From contig RCSZ01000018.1 in the NCBI GenBank assembly GCA_014898425.1, positions 124,001-188,000 on the forward strand: 64,000 nucleotides of DNA, written 5' to 3'. The notes below the pieces were generated by a model. The model ran no database searches and was not told where the DNA came from. It worked only from the letters and a program-made list of their open reading frames with translations. The number at the start of each line of letters is the position of its first letter. The stretch's first letter is position 1. This document shows, in pieces, positions 1 to 11,635 of the stretch. This DNA is from Botryotinia globosa. Taxonomy: Eukaryota > Ascomycota > Leotiomycetes > Helotiales > Sclerotiniaceae. The position numbers and the translations under genes were made by a program.

Positions 1-49
1 TTGCTCCAATGGCAGCGGAAGACAAAAGTAGAATATTCAACAACTTCAT
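1..49 (-). CDS. N-terminus of a secreted protein, cut by the window edge
   Basis: Reading the minus strand from 49 gives an ATG with A at -3, followed by a 16-residue hydrophobic stretch (MKLLNILLLSSAAIGA) typical of a fungal secretion signal. The frame is open to the edge, so only the first 16 codons are present. No function can be assigned. The gene would continue leftwards out of the window, and its promoter would lie in the gene-free DNA to the right. The call rests on the ATG context and the signal-like sequence alone; a chance ORF this short cannot be excluded. Confidence 0.5.
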   Translation of the reverse strand, partial: MKLLNILLLSSAAIGA

Positions 50-1377
50 TTTGAGCAAGTTAGAGAAAGAAACTTGAGGGAATTGATCTGAAGAGAGTAA
101 TATCTGCGCATTAAAGTGAGACTTGATGTATTTATCTTGTCAGATCAACACTCAGACAGTTTTGACTAGCATGGAGATGCTTTTTCTGGATTCCCATGTC
201 GATGCACACGAGATCGCGGTCCCGTCTCTGACACGAGGTGAGGCTCGACTGACAAGGAGGAGAAGCAGCCATCACAGTGTTACCACACGCGCTATCAGAT
301 GGCACTGTAAATCAAAAACTTTGTGTCTTATTTGCATCCCGGGATGGAACATCCAATGACCAAAAATTACTGTGACTTCAGCTGAAAACATTTCATGTTC
401 AATCGTCTGATTTGTTGATTGAAATCAAGATTCTGGATCAGGATTACTTCAAAGGTGTACATCACTTTACATGATGCCAATCCTCAAGAACTAGAATGAT
501 AAGACTTAGTGCATGGCTTGTGATATTGGTAGAAAAAATCAGGCACGGCAGCATGGTACATATGCTGTCAGCCCTCGGACAATACTGTAGTTGCTTTGGT
601 GGCACGCCAAGATTCGTTCAAACTTCCACATCCGAGATTCTACGGGAAAAGATGATAACAATAGCAACAGTTGCATCTCACACGATTATTGGCATATGTA
701 TGCTTCCCGTTTCCGAAGATATCCACATGAAGATTATCAATATCACGATCTTATGCCGAGGCCGAATTTCTTCATGTTTGCGAGGCTGAAATGTTCAGGT
801 GTGATCCTTCTTCATGGAATAGATGACTAGCTCGCTTGGCTTTGGCCGTGTTGATCTTTGACGGGTTGATGGGCCTAGGATTTCTTTTGTGCCGTAGAAC
901 TTAAGATCGATGGTTTATGGAAGATCTCGTGAGTGCAAATTCAGTCAACCTACCAATTTTGCTTACTCAGACTTGCAGAAACCCCTTGGAAAGGCTGAAG
1001 AATTAGTCTAGCGTCTGGGCACCTGGAACTGAGCTTCAATTGGGCCTAAGTCGTCCGTTATTCACGAACTTTTGACGCTAAATTACATTCAATTCATCCG
1101 CCGGAAGCATCCGACGGAAAATAAATATACGAAACAATACTAAATCACATGAATCACCAAAAAGAGTCAAAAGGGTCCAATGAATCTTTGATTTTGTAAT
1201 AAAAATTGACAAAACAATATTATGCAGCTGTTTTTGATAATCTGCAGCCTATCCTTGGCTTAAAATTAGTGAGCCACAGCAGCGGCTCGTTTATTTATCG
1301 GCTTAGTCTTCAGGCTTCTGGCGCACGTGTTTACCCTGCATCAGGGCTTCTTTTTTTCACAGGGTACAGCAACCATA
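50..1377. other. Gene-free interval
   Basis: Base composition is ordinary. ORFs here are at most 97 codons and show no recognisable motif, signal peptide or intron pattern. The left part probably holds the promoter of the secreted-protein gene at the window edge. I see no RNA gene or repeat until the inverted-repeat element at 1378. Confidence 0.6.
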
Positions 1378-1828
1378 CACTTCTATTTGGTCGATCTCAA
1401 AAATACACCCAAATACACTATTTTATTACTTTTTAGAAATTAGATTATTATTCTTTTGAATAGTTTTTTTAGAACAAATTCAATAATTTAATTATTTATA
1501 TATAAATAATATTTATAATAAGATTTTCCTTCTTTTTAAAGAATTAATAGATATAATATATATTTTTAAAATTTTCTTATCAAAAAGTTCTTGAGAATTC
1601 GCTTATTTTGGCTGTAATTTCTAATATATTAGAATTTTAAAATATTAAGTGAATATTTTATAATATATAAAATTTCTAAAAATAAAATAAATAATTTTTA
1701 TCAAAGAAAAGATAAAAATGAATAAATTAATATAATTATTTCAAAAATAAATACATAATTTTGTTTAAAACTAAATATATTTAAATAATGAGTTTTAATA
1801 CAAAATGATTATCGACCAAATAGAAGTG
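1378..1828. mobile_element. AT-rich 451-bp element with 18-bp terminal inverted repeats (MITE-like)
   Basis: The 18 bases at 1378-1395 (CACTTCTATTTGGTCGAT) are repeated exactly as reverse complement at 1811-1828. The interior is extremely AT-rich, as expected after RIP, and has no ORF. Size and structure fit a non-autonomous DNA transposon (MITE). I could not identify a clear target-site duplication, so the superfamily is left open. The element ends only 11 bp before the next inverted-repeat element begins at 1840. Confidence 0.7.
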
Positions 1829-2425
1829 CTCTAGTACTGTAAGTCGACTACCCTACTTTCGGGCCACCCCTGTTTTGAGCTACCCTTTTATACCAAAAAA
1901 TCACTTTTTGGTTTATCAATATCTCTATCAATATTGAATATAGTTTAATAAAAATTTATATATATATATAATTCGAATTATTTTAGACTCATATTAGAAT
2001 TTTTAGATTTTTAGGATTTTTCTGGATCGATTTCTAAAACTTCAAAATATCGATTTCAATTTACATATAAATCACATACAAATTTAAAATTTTATAAAAT
2101 CTATAATAACTTTTAAAGGAAAATAGTTAAAAATAAATTATAAAGTTTTATTATAAATTTATAAGATATTCAATTCAAAAAATCTTAAAAAAAAATTCCT
2201 TATAAATAAAAATTTAAAAAAATACCCTCAAAATTGCAAAGATTATTTATATTACTTTTAACTCACTATATATTATATCTCTATATTTATTCATTTTTTT
2301 TGAATGTTTTTTAGAATTTCTATATAAATTTAGATTTGAATTTTTCAAAAAGATATATAATTTTCTTTTAATTATTATTATTGAAAAGTTGTTTAAGATT
2401 TTATAAAAATTTAAATTTATATATG

Positions 2426-2575
2426 TATCAAGATACAGGTAAAGACTTATATTATATCATAAGAGTTCTAAATGCTATAAAAGGTTGAGGTTCTATTATA
2501 GAAAGTAAAGTATACTAAAGATATACTAAGGGTTTGTATCTAAAATACAAAGGCAATATAATTGGTATTGTAATA
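2426..2575 (-). repeat. 3' LTR of the Gypsy element (150 bp)
   Basis: This LTR aligns end to end with 8847-8996. It is the more heavily mutated copy; for example, the end reading TGACA in the other LTR is TAATA here, and the start TG is TA. In element (minus) orientation it lies downstream of the purine tract. Confidence 0.9.
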
Positions 2576-2576
2576 A

Positions 2577-2590
2577 TACCCCCTTTTTAA
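2577..2590 (-). other. Polypurine tract of the Gypsy element
   Basis: On the minus strand AAAAAGGGGGTAT lies immediately before the LTR at 2575. A purine run in this place is the usual primer for plus-strand DNA synthesis and independently supports minus orientation. Confidence 0.7.
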
Positions 2591-4659
2591 AGCTTGTTTA
2601 TTCTAAACAAGCTAAGATATAAACTAATTTTGCTATTTTTTAGTAAAATTATAAGAAATTGATTCAATAGGCTAGCTTACTATTATATCTAAATAAATTG
2701 ATCAAATAAAAACCCAAAATCCTTTGAAATAATATTAAAATACTCTAATTTCTATTATGAAATTAAAGCGAATTGTTTTTAGGATAATAGTTAATTAATA
2801 GATCTTTTTTGATCTGTTTGGTTTTTATTTAAGAATTATTTTTAATATAACAATATTTAAAGTGATAGGTTTTTTAAATTTAATTTATATAAACAGATCT
2901 AATTTGTTTAGATATATTAGATAAAATATAATAATTATTTCTTTTTAACTTCAAAGATTCTCAACTAATTGTTATAATAATAAATAATGCTTTTATTTGA
3001 TATAATAATAAAAATTATATTTATTATAATAATCAAGGATCTCTTTAAATTCTTATTATTTGATTTCCTTATATATTTCGTTATTTCTTTTGAAAACTCA
3101 ACCTTGATTTTTACATAACTCAATAATATTAATAATATCTTAATCTAATAATTCTGATAAGTAATAGAATAATTGAAATAATAAATTATAAAATATTAAA
3201 AAAATCTTAAAGTTGGCTGGGAATTATAATAGATAGATTTATTTATAAATTTTGAGGATTTTATAAAAATTATTTTATTTATTGTTATTCTTTTTTATTA
3301 AATAATTAATTTTTATATTTTTTATATTAATCTATATCTTATCATTTTTTTTGTAAAGAAAAATATTCATTTAGATTTTGTTAGTATAGTCTTTATATTT
3401 TTGAATTGATTAAATTATAAGTGCTTTAAGCTTAATTAGAATAAAATCAAATTTATTTGTAATCTCATTAGTTTTAAGGAACTCTTGTTTTCTTTAATAT
3501 AATAGATTTGATAGGATTAGTATGGATAATTCAATTCCAAAGTATAAGTGATAATTATAGTTGGCAAAAAATAGGAATATACTAGTAATTTCTAATATAA
3601 TATTGTTTAATATAAACTTTACAAATAGAAGTTAATTAAACTAATTGTTTTAATAAAAATTTATAAAAACGTGAAGGTATTACTTAATTATAATATTAAT
3701 CTTTTCTATTTGATTATTGAATTTGGAATAAAATAAAAAAGATTATTTTAAAATAATTAATAAATGTTTGGATAAATGCTTTTAGAATTTAGAAATAAAT
3801 TAAGAGTTTTTATTAAATATAATATTATTAGGAGTATTATATAAACAATATATTTTTTCGATAAATCGATTTATAAGTTTCTTTATAGATAATTCTATTA
3901 TTGATATAAAGTATTACATTTTAATTAAACAATAAATAACTATAATAATATACTAATATTTCTTTTCATAATATTTATTGATTGGTAATAATATAATATA
4001 ATCAATAGAAATATCTAACTAAAAACAAAACAATATTAATAAGGATTCAAAAAATCCAGATATAATAAGACAAAAGGTTTTGATATAAAAATAGAATTGA
4101 TAAGTTTATATAAATATTTCAATCTTTCTAGATATATTGGATTATTAATATATATAAAAGATGAGATTAATAGTTTTAATATAATCTAGATATCTAACTA
4201 ATTTAATTAAATATATATAATATATAATTTATATATAAAATTCGGCAAAAAAGGGAATAAAAAAATGATTATAATAGAAGATTTTATTATTAATTAATTT
4301 ATAATCTTATAAGGCTATTCGAAGATTCTTTTGAATATCTAATGATTAATAACAAACAAAAAGATTTCGAAGTGTTATATGCATAATTATAATTAATTCG
4401 AATAATTTGTATACTTTATTAATAAAATCATTAATTGATTTATTAATATCAGGAATGATTATATTTATTGGGGTTATAATTAGATTTAAATTGCTGTTTA
4501 TTTATTGAATGATATCTTTGAATATAATAATATTAAATATCTATTTTAGAAGGATCATTTGTAAGTAGTTTTTAATTCAATTATTATTAGAATTAATATA
4601 TATTAAGCAATCTTTAGTTTTGTAGTTCAAAATGTTGGAACAAATAATTTTGTAATTAG

Positions 4660-4780
4660 ATTGATATATAATATAAAAATTAAATTCTAATAAAAATTCA
4701 ATCCATTTAATTTGTTATTGATTTAGTATTTTTATTAATATAAAGTATTCAAGGTTTTTATAATCAATAATAATTTCAAA
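4660..4780 (-). pseudogene. RNase H remnant of Gypsy pol
   Basis: The minus strand reads FEIIIDYKNLEYF and then KWIEFLLEFNFYIIY. These match the family consensus around the Gypsy RNase H motif (TDHKNLEYF followed by RW.EFLS.FNF.I.Y). The D-to-Y and H-to-Y type changes and nearby stops are explained by RIP transitions. The region lies downstream of the reverse transcriptase core in the element's own direction, as expected. Confidence 0.85.
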
Positions 4781-5393
4781 TAATTCCTAAGTATTATATA
4801 GTTTTGATTTTTATTTCTCTAATAATTTTATAATCATTAAGAGTTTTTTATTATAGATTTTATAATTATATTTAATAGTGTTATATTTTGATAAAAAGTA
4901 TGTTATTGAGTATAGATTTCCTTTGTTATTATATTATAAAAGGATATTATCTATAATTTAATTGGAAGTATTGATTTTGATTATTATATAACAATAATAA
5001 TTAAATATAATAAGAATTAAGGTAGAGAAGAAAGTATTCTTTAATATTGTAAAAGTATTTTTCTATTTAAAATTCCAATTTTATATTTTTTTCTTTTTCA
5101 AAAAGCAATTAAAAAGCTCAACAATCTTAGAAAAATTGTGAATAAAATATTAATAAAAATTAACAAATTTGAGGAAATATTGGAAGTTTTTGAATTTAAT
5201 TAATAATTTCTAATTGAATATAATATCGATTTTCTTTAAATCTATTTTTATATTTTCTAAGATAATAATTAAATTGAAATATTTAATTCTTTTTGTTTCG
5301 AATTTATATTTATTGATATCAATTTATAATTTAATATTAATTAATTATTAAATAATTTTGTAAATATATTCTTTATAATCTATAATGTTTTTG

Positions 5394-5540
5394 GAGTAAA
5401 TTAAAATATCATTCAAGTATATTATACAAATTTTATTTAAAAAATTGAAAAGAATATAATTAATATAGTTTTAAAATAAGATTGATATATTGTAGAGTTT
5501 GAAAGATATTATTAGTAATTCGAATAAATCGAAACAAATA
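5394..5540 (-). pseudogene. Reverse transcriptase core remnant of Gypsy pol
   Basis: The minus strand reads CIIYLNDILIYS at 5394-5430. This is the catalytic YLDD box of Ty3/Gypsy reverse transcriptase with the first aspartate changed to asparagine (GAT to AAT, a RIP-type change). Upstream, YINYILFNFLNK and a degenerate MPFGL-type segment follow the family pattern. Stop codons interrupt the frame. Confidence 0.88.
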
Positions 5541-7497
5541 GTAAAAGCAGTTTTTTATTTGTAGTTTTTTATAATTCGTAATTTATTGAAGGTGGTGATA
5601 ATATCAAGTTTAATATAGATTTTAGTATAATATAAAGTATTAAGGGTTTTTTTAATCAGTAATAAAAGATATCGATTTTTAATAATAATATTATTTAGAT
5701 TTTAATAATTTTGATAAATTCAAATATCTTTTTCTAGTTTAACAATTAGAAGAAATAAAATGATTAATTGAAAATAAGATTTCTGAATGAATTTTTTATT
5801 TAAATTATTATTAAACTATTTATAAACAATTTAAAATTTAATTGAGAATATTGGATAGCTTTTATTATATAATAGTTCTTTGCCTGATATAATCTCAATC
5901 TTATAATCCTATAAATGTTGTAATAAAAGTTCATTGATAAAAAAAAATAGGAATTCTGAGTATAGATTATAAAGCCAAGAAGGTAATTTATTTTAAATCT
6001 TTAATATAAAAAGAATGGGTTGATTTATCTTTTTCATAAACTTATTAATATTATTATTCATTAAGCCTTGATATAATTAAATAGGATCCTTGATTATCAT
6101 ATAATATAAATTACAAGTTTTATCTAATTTAATCTAGAATACTTTTATAATATAAATATTGTTATTTTTATAGAATTGTATAAAACTATTAATTATAAAG
6201 AACTTTATATTTTGTATTTTGAAATAAATATTTTATATAATATCAAGCAGTTTGTTTAAAGGATTCAATAGCAATAATAATAATAATAATAAAATATTCT
6301 GGTTTTGTAATGATTTTCTATATTTTTTAGAATTAATAATAAATTAAATTAAAACTGGTTTTAAGAATAAATAATTAAGGATCATTTTAATTTAAATATT
6401 TGTTTTATTATCAATATAATAAATATAATAGAGGTTTTTGTTTTTATTGTTTTCGAAATTGATAATATTAGAGTTTTTTTAGATGTTTGGAGTTTTAATA
6501 GATTCGAGAATTATTAATTGATCTTAAAATAATAAGGATTTAATTTTGAAGTTTTTATTAATAATATTTTTTATAAAAACTAATTTCAGAATAAATTTTT
6601 ATAAAGATGGTTTGAAATCGATTAATATAACTTTACCACTTTTTAACAAAATTATTTTATAGTTATTAGATATATTAGGGATAATAGTTATTATAATATC
6701 AATAGAATAACAATATCTCAAGTAATATATAAATGCAAATTTAAATATCATTATTAATTAATTGATAATAAAATTATAATATTGAAGCTAGAAAAAACCA
6801 AAAATTATTGGATTTACAATTGATAGAATAATAATATAAAACAAATCGATCTTTTAATAATTATTGATTTATATATCCAAAAATGTATACTGAAAAAAAA
6901 TATTGGAAAACTTTCTATCAATTAGAAATAGATAATAGATATAGAAAAAGGAATATATAGATATTTGAAGTTTGAAGACAACTTTTTTATTAATAAAATT
7001 ATAGTTTATAGTTTTATTATTTATAAAACTAATAAGCGGGATAATTATATTAAATACAAGAAAGATTTCTATTGAGATTTTAAAAAATTTGTTATTTATT
7101 ATTCTAAAATATAAAGAATCTTTAAATATAATTAATCTTTTAATCTATAAAAACAAATTTTCTATAAAAAACCTTAATTTGTAATTATAAACCGAAATTA
7201 ATTTTTTAATATATTGAACTAGGGAATTAAACTTTTATTTTTCTTTAAATAAATAAATCCCTTAATATATCCTTTTAGATCAAACTTTTAAATAAAACTA
7301 AAAAGAATCAATAAAATATAATATAATGATATAATTGGGAAATAATTAATAAATGAAAATAAACTTTAATATAAAAAATTGATGGTATTATAATAGGATT
7401 TAGGGTTTTGATATTGATTAATTGTAAAAAAGCAATTGATATAAGGGTTATATCTCATATTAATATTAATATTATATTTTACATTATTGACTCGTTT

Positions 7498-7560
7498 TTT
7501 ATTATAATTATCTTTAATATAATCTGGTTTTTTATAATAAAAACAAAAACCAAAATCAAA
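7498..7560 (-). pseudogene. Gag zinc-knuckle remnant
   Basis: The minus strand reads CFYYKKPDYIKDNY, which aligns with a CCHC knuckle (CFYCGKPGHIKRDC). Two cysteines, the histidine and a glycine are each changed by single transitions (TGT to TAT, CAT to TAT). This places Gag at the high-coordinate side, the 5' side of the minus-oriented element. Confidence 0.75.
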
Positions 7561-8846
7561 ATATTGTTTTTAAATATAACAAAGTAAAGAATACTAATCT
7601 TATCAAACAATATTTAATTGTATAAAATCACCAGATAACTTTAATATAGAGAGGATTATGATTAGGATTAGTTTTCTATTATAATGCTTCAATTAATTAC
7701 AACTGAAATTAATATCCTAACTCTTTTATTAATTATCAAAATGAGTTTTCTTTTTTAGATTATTATAAACACCTTATTACTAGATTATTCATATATTAAT
7801 ATTAATAATAGAAAGTTTATTAAAACAATTGATTGAAATATCAATCAATTTTTATAAAATCTTGAATTTGAAATCAATGATTTATTATTTAATGGTTTTT
7901 TTATATTTAATAATAAATTATTTAAACTTGATAATGAAATTACCAAATAAAATCTTTTTCATTTTATATTTATTATAATCTATAAAAACCTTTTATAAAA
8001 GATTAAGAATTTAATATTGTTTGTTCAACTCGCTCTAGATATTTATTATAATATACTATCTAGAAAACCAAAGATCGAAATTGTATAGATTATCTATAAT
8101 CATATCGAAATATATTTGATTATTTGTATAAGCCAAATCAAAGAATAAATTAACAAGGAATATAATCCATTAGAATTCTGATTTATTTTTATAATTTATA
8201 GTTAAATAATAATTGATTACACTATAAAACATTATATACTAATTCTAACATTTTATAATATCTTATTCATTATTATTAAACTTTTTAAAGAAAATAAGAT
8301 ATTTTCAATAAAACAAAGTTTCTAAATTATTACAAATAATTATCTTTAATATCTCAATTGTATTTTGCAATTCAATAATCTATAATTAAACTTTGTTAAT
8401 TTGAATATATATTACAATAGCTTATTTTTATAATAAAGTTATAATCGTTTCAATCAAAATAAATATAGTTTGAATAGTTACAAAATATATAATATTCGGA
8501 TTGTTAAATAGATCTATAAATAAAAAAATATTAGTTTTAATAGAATTAATAATATAATTTAAAAAAAGGAATTATAGAAGCAAACTAGATATAATCATTT
8601 GGTTGGCTATTTCTAGAATACTTTTATAATTACAAAATATTGATGGATTAATATGAATATATTTTAGTATAATCAAATAACTTTATTGAAAAATAGTAAA
8701 GTTATTTATAATGAATTAATGATAGATTTAATTAATATAATCGAATTATAATTTCAATAAGATTAGAATAATTGAAGTAATTAGAATATAATTTGAATAA
8801 ATGTTTAAAATGAAGCTATAATAGTTTCTAAATAAATGATATAAAT

Positions 8847-8996
8847 TGTTAAGATATAGATAAAAACTTATATTATACTATAAGGGTTTTAAATGCTATA
8901 AAAGATTGAGGCTCTATTATAGGAAATAGGGTATACTAAGGGTACGCTAAGGGTTCGTGCCTAAGGCACAAAGGCAATGTAGTTGGCGCCGTGACA
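8847..8996 (-). repeat. 5' LTR of the Gypsy element (150 bp)
   Basis: The sequence is TGTTAAG... to ...GTGACA on the plus strand. It is less mutated than its partner and keeps GC-containing words such as GTTGGCGCCGTGACA at its end. It is followed directly by the ATATG target duplication at 8997-9001. Confidence 0.9.
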
Positions 8997-9217
8997 ATAT
9001 GATTTATATATGAATTGAAAATCGATATTTTGAAGCTCTAGAAACCAATCCAAAAAAATCCTAAAATTCTAAAAACTTTAATATAAACCTAAAATGATTA
9101 GAATCATATAAATCTAAATTTTCATTAAATTATATTCAATATTAATAAAAACATTAATAAATCAAAAAAGTGATTTTTGATATAAAAGGGTGGCCCGAAA
9201 GTGGAGTATTCGACTTA

Positions 9218-10102
9218 TGCCCGAACCTTGGGGTTTTCTTGCCCCGATCTTGTTTATGCCATGACATCCGCGATATTCAAAAAGAAAAAAAGCCTTGCGG
9301 CTTATTAGTATCAAGCACCCTCTTCACTGAGCGGCATTTGTTCTTCTAGCATGCTGAAGATCGCAAGGACTGCTGAACTATGACACGCTCGTATCGGAGT
9401 TGGAAACGCGATTTAAAGCCTTGTTTATATGAAAATGAAGACACGGCATACTTACCCCAGTACCGATACCGAGAGTAGGACAGCTGCAAAGATGAAGATT
9501 GTGGCGTTCATTCGCGTCCAGGTCAGAGTCAGAGATAGTTGGAGATACCTAGTCATCTCACATTATTGTATAGTAGCTTTAAAGTACCGCTCAAGTCACT
9601 GTCAGCACACACATCATCCTTCGTATTGATCCTTCCTCTCATTGTACTCTCCAGACTCTCTCCACATTTATCACTCCACTTCATTGCATCTGACAAGAAG
9701 AGATCAAGCAATGAAGCCAATAAGGATTATTCTTCGAAATCGACTTTTTGAGTCTGTTGTGCGGCACAGCAAGGCTTGTTGTATCTTGGTCTCTAGTGTA
9801 ACGCAGAAGCTGGAGACGTTCCATTTCTATTGCTTTATGGTTATTTTTCATTCTGTCAGATGGAATCTGTCAATATTCTGGGTAGTTTTGGACAATCCTG
9901 TGTAGTCTTGCGCGTGCCTACGATTCTGTAGCTGCGGTAGGTTTCTTTTTTTGGATGGGCTCGGCGAGGAGCGGAACAGCTCAGATCCAGTCGACCCAGC
10001 TCATAAAGTATTCTCAGATATCAAAGTTGCTATATGATCCCGCAAACCCAATCGTACTCACGTTCATCACATTCATCAATCATCATCGTTTGACTTTTCA
10101 TC
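9218..10102. other. Gene-free interval, upstream of the Ser/Thr-rich secreted protein
   Basis: Normal composition returns abruptly after 9217. Only short ORFs of up to 94 codons without features are present. The last few hundred bases presumably hold the promoter and 5' leader of the gene starting at 10103; the leader just before it is rich in TCATCA. Confidence 0.5.
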
Positions 10103-11635
10103 ATGTTTTCTTCAATCGTTCATCTCTCTTACACGTTCGTTGTATTAACATCCATTTTTACTTATGTCAAGGCAGACTGTGCATCATATGGTATCGATTT
10201 CCAGAATGGAGGAAACTACTTCATCAACAGCGCAGATAATTCCAGCTTCACCGCCGTCACTCAATTTACTGGATGCTCAGGCGAGGCTGAGGTGATTCTC
10301 GTTGCCCCTAATGACGATTCATGGGAGTGCAGTGACATTGAAACTCAACCTGACGGTACCAACATGCTTTCAACATGGTATTTATCCTTTTCAAGAACTT
10401 CAAGTTGCCACTTTAACTAATATTTGTCAGTCCCATCTCCAAAAGTCAGATGTACAGTGGAACTTGGACCATTGTTATTTTGGCAAACAATGGAGCTGGA
10501 GCCTCTTTCGCCGCTCAGAGAACATTTCAACTCACCGTTGGAACTCAAGCTACAGTAACGTACATCCCGACCGGTAAGTCGCTCAAAGTGATTTGATGAG
10601 AGTTCTGGGAATTTGACATCCGTTAGTGAATATCACGAATGTCGTGACACCATCAACAACTCTACCAACTACCATTACTGACACCGATTCAACCACGCTT
10701 CCTGCTGTTACAATCACCGCAGCATCCGCCACTGCCAATAATACAGTTACAGTTACACCCAAGAAGGTTACAACTACGAAAACTACCACCTCCACACGGA
10801 CTATCACTTCAAGAAAATTCACATTCCCAATCGTTACAGTCACAAAAACAGCCTCATGCAGGGTTCCAACCAAGCCTCCCATGCAGGACGTATACCCCAA
10901 TAAACATTTCCTTCTCTTGGCTCAAAGTGTTACATCCGATTCTTCCGTCAAGCGTACTGCCATGCCAGCACCCGCAGCTGCAGTCATTACCCCAGCTCCA
11001 AGGGCTAATCCTGAGAGCCGAGATGCTATTGTTGACATTGCTAATGTTCTTGGACGTCGCGCTGTTGGTCGCGTCATCGCAAAGAAGCTTAAAAAGCGTG
11101 CTCCAGATGTTCCAACTGTGACAGTTACTGACACAACCACATCTGATTGGATCAAATCCACTGTTACCAGCACTGCTGCTACTACAACTTTCTTTAGCAC
11201 AGGTGAGATACTACTTTCTGAATTTTGTTTGATGAATGCTAGTATTTACTAATACACCTCACTCAATTAGCTACTACAACTATATTGACCACTATGTAAG
11301 AATATACCCCCCTTCCAAATCGTCTATTTTCTAACAAGACCATAGTACCCCTGCACCAGTTACTATTCGCAGCGGAGTAACTACTGCAACCGTAACGGCA
11401 CCAACACCTACAAAAACAAAGACTACCCAGTCTTTCACCATCACCACAGTTACATCGACAATCACATACAAGTATGCATGTGTTTCATTGCGTGAAATCC
11501 AATCAATTCGTGCAGTCTCATATTTTAATACAATCTTGCTAACATCTTACTTTCTCTAGGATCACTATCACAAAGACGACGACGCCAGCTTCGGTCATCG
11601 CAACCTGTACTTCGAAGGGTGGTTCAATTGTTTGA
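10103..11635 (+). CDS. Ser/Thr-rich secreted protein, VTVT repeats, function unknown
   Basis: Splicing gives 406 residues from six exons: 10103-10377, 10431-10573, 10627-11202, 11271-11295, 11346-11471 and 11560-11635. All junctions are GT...AG and the phases close on a TGA. Residues 1-24 form a signal peptide ending near VKA, before DC. A globular N-terminal part of about 120 residues, with four cysteines (DCASYG, FTGCSG, WECSD, LSTCP), is followed by a long Thr/Val/Ser-rich part with repeated VTVT, TTT and ITTVT words and a basic KKLKKRAP segment. Such Thr-rich tails are usually O-mannosylated, which suggests a cell-wall or extracellular protein. I see no C-terminal GPI signal. I do not recognise the N-terminal fold as a named family. 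The gene sits just outside the large RIP island. Confidence 0.8.

Larger units (their letters stand above)
2426..8996 (-). mobile_element. Ty3/Gypsy LTR retrotransposon, RIP-inactivated, minus orientation
   Basis: This full-length element of about 6571 bp has two 150-bp LTRs (2426-2575 and 8847-8996). The same 5 bases, ATATG, flank it at 2421-2425 and 8997-9001, the target duplication expected of an integrase. Read on the minus strand it contains, in order, a Gag zinc knuckle (about 7505-7556), a reverse transcriptase core (about 5394-5540), RNase H (about 4660-4780) and a purine tract (2577-2590) next to its 3' LTR. This is the Gypsy order Gag-RT-RNaseH, but every frame is riddled with stops. 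The interior is over 80% A+T by eye. All changes fit C-to-T and G-to-A mutation on both strands, so the copy cannot encode functional proteins. Confidence 0.92.
1840..9217. mobile_element. Palindromic inverted-repeat element, split by an LTR retrotransposon
   Basis: The left arm (about 1840-2095) and the reverse complement of the right arm (about 9000-9217) match over roughly 200 bp. Both begin with TAAGTCGA and share ACTTTCGGGCCACCC and then TTTTATA. Differences are mainly C/T and G/A, the RIP pattern. The left arm has an extra 16 bp (1878-1893, CTGTTTTGAGCTACCC), which partly repeats its neighbour. Removing the inserted retrotransposon and one copy of its 5-bp duplication leaves an element of about 800 bp with no coding capacity. 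Long inverted arms and small size suggest a foldback or MITE-type DNA element. I see no confident target duplication. Confidence 0.7.
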
